Shown one piece after another: positions 61,980-64,000 of a stretch of 64,000 bases of DNA; within the stretch, counting starts at the first letter, position 1, and every line of letters starts with the position of its first letter. The notes under the pieces are model-generated. The model was not told the DNA's origin and made no database searches. It saw nothing but the letters and a program-made list of their open reading frames with translations. Position numbers and translations under genes: made by a program. The DNA comes from Flavobacterium bernardetii (lineage in GTDB: Bacteria > Bacteroidota > Bacteroidia > Flavobacteriales > Flavobacteriaceae). The stretch covers positions 124,001 to 188,000 of the forward strand of contig NZ_JAANOQ010000006.1 of the NCBI RefSeq assembly GCF_011305415.1, given 5' to 3'.

Positions 61980-62990
61980 TTATTTGTTAAAAGCTAAATT
62001 TTCTTCAATTGCTTTGTCCAAATCTTCAGCAGAAATTTCATTGTGAGAATTTATAATTGATTTTTTTGCGGCATCGTTTGCAATCTTTACAACTAAAGCA
62101 TAAGATAAGCCTAGCACTGCCTTTGCGTACTTTTCAAGTTTAATCTTTTTGTTTAGATTTAAAGCAGAAAATGTTACTTTAAGTAAGTCTACAATTTCAG
62201 TTTCATTAGGTTTTGGAAGCTCAATTATTTCATCAAATCTTCTAAATAATGCTTTGTCTAAACTGCCTTCTAAATTAGTTGTAGCAATTAGTATCCCTTG
62301 CCCGCTATACTCTTCTAATAAACCTAAAACAATATTTACTATTCTGTGAATTTCTCCAACATCATTTGATTTTAGGTCACGCTGTTTTCCTATAATATCG
62401 AACTCATCTAAAAGTAAAACGCATGGGTACTTTTCTAGGCTCTCAAATAATTTATTTAAGTTCGATGCTGATTCTCCAAGATATGAAGAAATTATCGTAT
62501 CAAAACGTACTTTATAAAAAGGCAACCCTAAATCCCAAGCAATTCTTTCAGCAGTCATACTTTTACCACAACCAGAACTACCATAAAGAAGTATTTTTTG
62601 GCGAGGTCTTAATCCGTGATGTGCCAGTCTTTCTCTTGCAATATACTCTTTTTCAATTCGCAATATTTTTTCTTCAACCGCTGAAGCAAGAACCATATTG
62701 TGTCTTAAAAAATCACTTTCAATATGTGTTGCAAGTGGCAATTTATATCGTCTATCTGCAGGAATAGAAAAAACATCATCGCTATTTTTTGTAAGCTTTA
62801 ATGTAGGCTTACTTTCTGAGTCTGGAGCTTTAGCTAGATTACCTTCTAAGATAGTGTCAAGTCTATCTGCTAATTTTGTATGCCCCTTTTTTCTTTCATC
62901 ATCAATAATTGAATAAGCAATCCTTACCAAAGGCTCATTTTTATCGCCTTCGATAGATTTAAACAATCTTGTTAATAGTGTTTGGTTCAT
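61980..62990 (-). CDS. ietA: AAA+ ATPase of an IetAS-type defence pair
   Basis: 336 residues. Short helical N-terminal domain (1-75), then an AAA+ module: Walker A GSSGCGKS (137-144), Walker B VLLLDE (191-196), sensor-1 Asn239 in ATTN, arginine fingers in LFRRFDE (250-251), and a C-terminal lid. The DEFDII and R-R-F-D-E forms resemble single-module ATPases that unfold or sense proteins. First gene of the two-gene operon with the cytoplasmic subtilase. A TATTTTTG box (63024-63031, minus strand) would serve as -7 element 34 bases before the ATG. Confidence 0.83.
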   Translation of the reverse strand: MNQTLLTRLFKSIEGDKNEPLVRIAYSIIDDERKKGHTKLADRLDTILEGNLAKAPDSESKPTLKLTKNSDDVFSIPADRRYKLPLATHIESDFLRHNMVLASAVEEKILRIEKEYIARERLAHHGLRPRQKILLYGSSGCGKSMTAERIAWDLGLPFYKVRFDTIISSYLGESASNLNKLFESLEKYPCVLLLDEFDIIGKQRDLKSNDVGEIHRIVNIVLGLLEEYSGQGILIATTNLEGSLDKALFRRFDEIIELPKPNETEIVDLLKVTFSALNLNKKIKLEKYAKAVLGLSYALVVKIANDAAKKSIINSHNEISAEDLDKAIEENLAFNK

Positions 62991-63085
62991 TTTTGATGAA
63001 TGAAAATAATTTACCTAAAAAAGCAAAAATACAAATAAAATTAAAAAAATCATTGGTTTTGCACTCATAATTGCTTAAAAAGAAA

Positions 63086-63109
63086 AGCCTAATCATATTT
63101 GACTAGGCT
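63086..63109 (-). terminator. Hairpin downstream of the 63267 gene
   Basis: AGCCTA / TAGGCT arms with a 12-base loop and an adjacent A-run, between the ATPase promoter and the 121-residue protein gene. Weak stem. The rest of 62991-63266 shows no gene. Confidence 0.4.
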
Positions 63110-63266
63110 AAATTGAATTTTGCTTAACTACAAAATATAGATACTACAGAAATCGACAATTTCTATTACTTCACAATCATAATTTATTTTGAGAAAACTA
63201 GTACTATGCACAAGGCTAGTTTTGCATAATATATTTGGAATATACCAAAATATTTGCAATCATAAA

Positions 63267-63632
63267 TTAATGGCAATCAAACTCCTTCATTTTGTTTTCT
63301 AAAAAATCCATTAATTCAATATTTCTTGAAGCACTTTTTCCTGCTTTTTGTAATCTATCCATATTTTCAGCAGTTACATCAAACTCTTTTTGTAATCCCT
63401 GACAGTCTTTTTTTTCTATCAACTTGTAAACTCTTTGTTTTACTATTGGGTCATATAAAGTCCAAAAATCTGAATCATCTAATTCCATATCAGATTTTTT
63501 CTTAATATCGACAGTAGTACTTTTCTTTTCCTCTTTATTTAATTTATCTTCTTCTTTTTTTCTTGGATTCAATAAATTTCCAATTACACCTAAAGCAATC
63601 ACTCCAGCTAGGATATAAATTATTTTTTTCAT
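63267..63632 (-). CDS. Small membrane-anchored charged protein, unknown
   Basis: 121 residues: one N-terminal hydrophobic helix (4-22), a very basic/acidic linker (about 24-45), then a predicted helical domain with two Cys (DCQGL and the C-terminal FDCH). No family recognised. It follows the ATPase operon region in the same orientation but is separated from it by 276 bases, so transcribed apart. Might belong to the element's cargo. Confidence 0.6.
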   Translation of the reverse strand: MKKIIYILAGVIALGVIGNLLNPRKKEEDKLNKEEKKSTTVDIKKKSDMELDDSDFWTLYDPIVKQRVYKLIEKKDCQGLQKEFDVTAENMDRLQKAGKSASRNIELMDFLENKMKEFDCH

Positions 63633-63723
63633 TTTATTCTTTAATTGTTTAAGATGTAAATATATGAAATTTGTAGTATTTTAAGGTTACAAAAAATAAT
63701 ATTTTTGCTCGGAACTTGCACGA

Positions 63724-63975
63724 ATGCAAAGTTTATCTGAATCTGAAAGAAAAAAAATATCAATTGAAATCCCAAATCTTGTGGGAGAGCAGATTGTTAT
63801 ATTCAGAAAATTAAGGAACTTAACCCAAACGGAATTAGCTTCTATGGTTGGTAAGGATAGACAATATTTGTATAAAATTGAAAAGGGTAGAGTAACGCCA
63901 AATATCGCTACTCTGGCTATAATTTCTACAGCACTCGACATATCACTGTCACAATTATTTGAAAAGATTAAGTAA
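63724..63975 (+). CDS. XRE-family transcriptional regulator
   Basis: 83 residues. A helix-turn-helix_3 domain occupies about 20-80 (IVIFRKLRNLTQTELASMVGKDRQYLYKIEKGRVTPNIATLAIISTALDI). Divergent from the 121-residue gene, 91 bases apart. As a cargo-element regulator it may control the defence genes or the element itself; inferred from position. Confidence 0.83.
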   Translation: MQSLSESERKKISIEIPNLVGEQIVIFRKLRNLTQTELASMVGKDRQYLYKIEKGRVTPNIATLAIISTALDISLSQLFEKIK

Positions 63976-64000
63976 ATTTGTTTCAAGACAAAATTATATA

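Larger units (their letters stand above)
56878..64000. mobile_element. Integrative element at tRNA-Leu(CAA), right end outside the window
   Basis: Begins at tRNA-Leu(CAA) with a large serine recombinase pointing into the tRNA, then a small partner ORF, a MerR-like regulator, the subtilase/AAA+ defence pair, a small membrane-anchored protein and an XRE regulator. A second copy of the tRNA 3' end, which would mark the other att site, is not seen up to 64000, so the element must extend further or have another end structure. Confidence 0.7.

Noticed and set aside
57000..64000. Right attachment site of the element (second copy of the tRNA-Leu 3' end)
   Set aside because: I looked for the T-arm/acceptor sequence CCCACTCCGGGT in this range and did not see it, so no end is called.

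Overview
The window is AT-rich chromosomal DNA from a member of the Flavobacteriaceae (Bacteroidota), most likely Flavobacterium or a close relative. Evidence: four large proteins with type IX secretion (T9SS) type A C-terminal sorting domains; promoters of the Bacteroidota form TAnnTTTG with TTTG about 19 bases upstream; families largely restricted to this phylum (DUF4271, DUF4296, GG-leader peptides, a grasp-with-spasm fragment, GxxExxY); and no Shine-Dalgarno pattern before starts.

Layout. 1-7.5 kb is housekeeping: the end of pckA, a hemD-like gene with DUF4271, a polyprenol-phosphate mannosyltransferase/dihydroorotase/DUF4296 operon, DUF3050 and a glutaryl-CoA-type acyl-CoA dehydrogenase. 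7.7-19.4 kb is an accessory region built around export of double-glycine leader peptides: a response regulator, a C39-peptidase ABC transporter, an HlyD adaptor, one intact Pro-rich precursor, two broken precursors, a truncated ATP-grasp maturase, a broken thioredoxin/VKOR-type gene and several remnants. 19.4-23.1 kb carries trmN6-rimM-rpsP and an M20 dipeptidase. 23.2-40.4 kb holds four giant T9SS substrates in the order propeller, subtilase, subtilase, propeller. After tRNA-Leu(UAG), 40.7-52.7 kb is a heme biosynthesis region (hemB, hemF, hemE, hemD, hemC, hemA on the minus strand; an AraC regulator, hemH and a hemJ-like gene on the plus strand) interrupted by accessory genes. 52.7-56.7 kb holds a sensor kinase, enoyl-CoA hydratase, rplY and prs. 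From 56.9 kb to the end an integrative element sits in tRNA-Leu(CAA): a serine recombinase whose stop lies inside the tRNA, a small partner ORF, a MerR-like regulator with a palindromic operator in its promoter spacer, a subtilase/AAA+ ATPase pair matching the IetAS anti-phage system, and small end genes.

The most unusual recurrent signal is structural. At four places (response regulator, HlyD, trmN6, hemF) a gene keeps its full copy while a diverged second copy of only its 3' end lies 0.1-2.2 kb downstream, and accessory genes sit between the copies. At two other places (the transporter/HlyD junction and the hemD/hemE junction) inverted intergenic repeats have been taken into the coding ends of the neighbouring genes. 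Together they suggest that this genome gains cassettes at gene ends by recombination with homologous tails or repeats.

Limits: all family names come from reading the sequence and from memory of the families. No search or structure prediction was run, and identities given are counts or estimates by eye.
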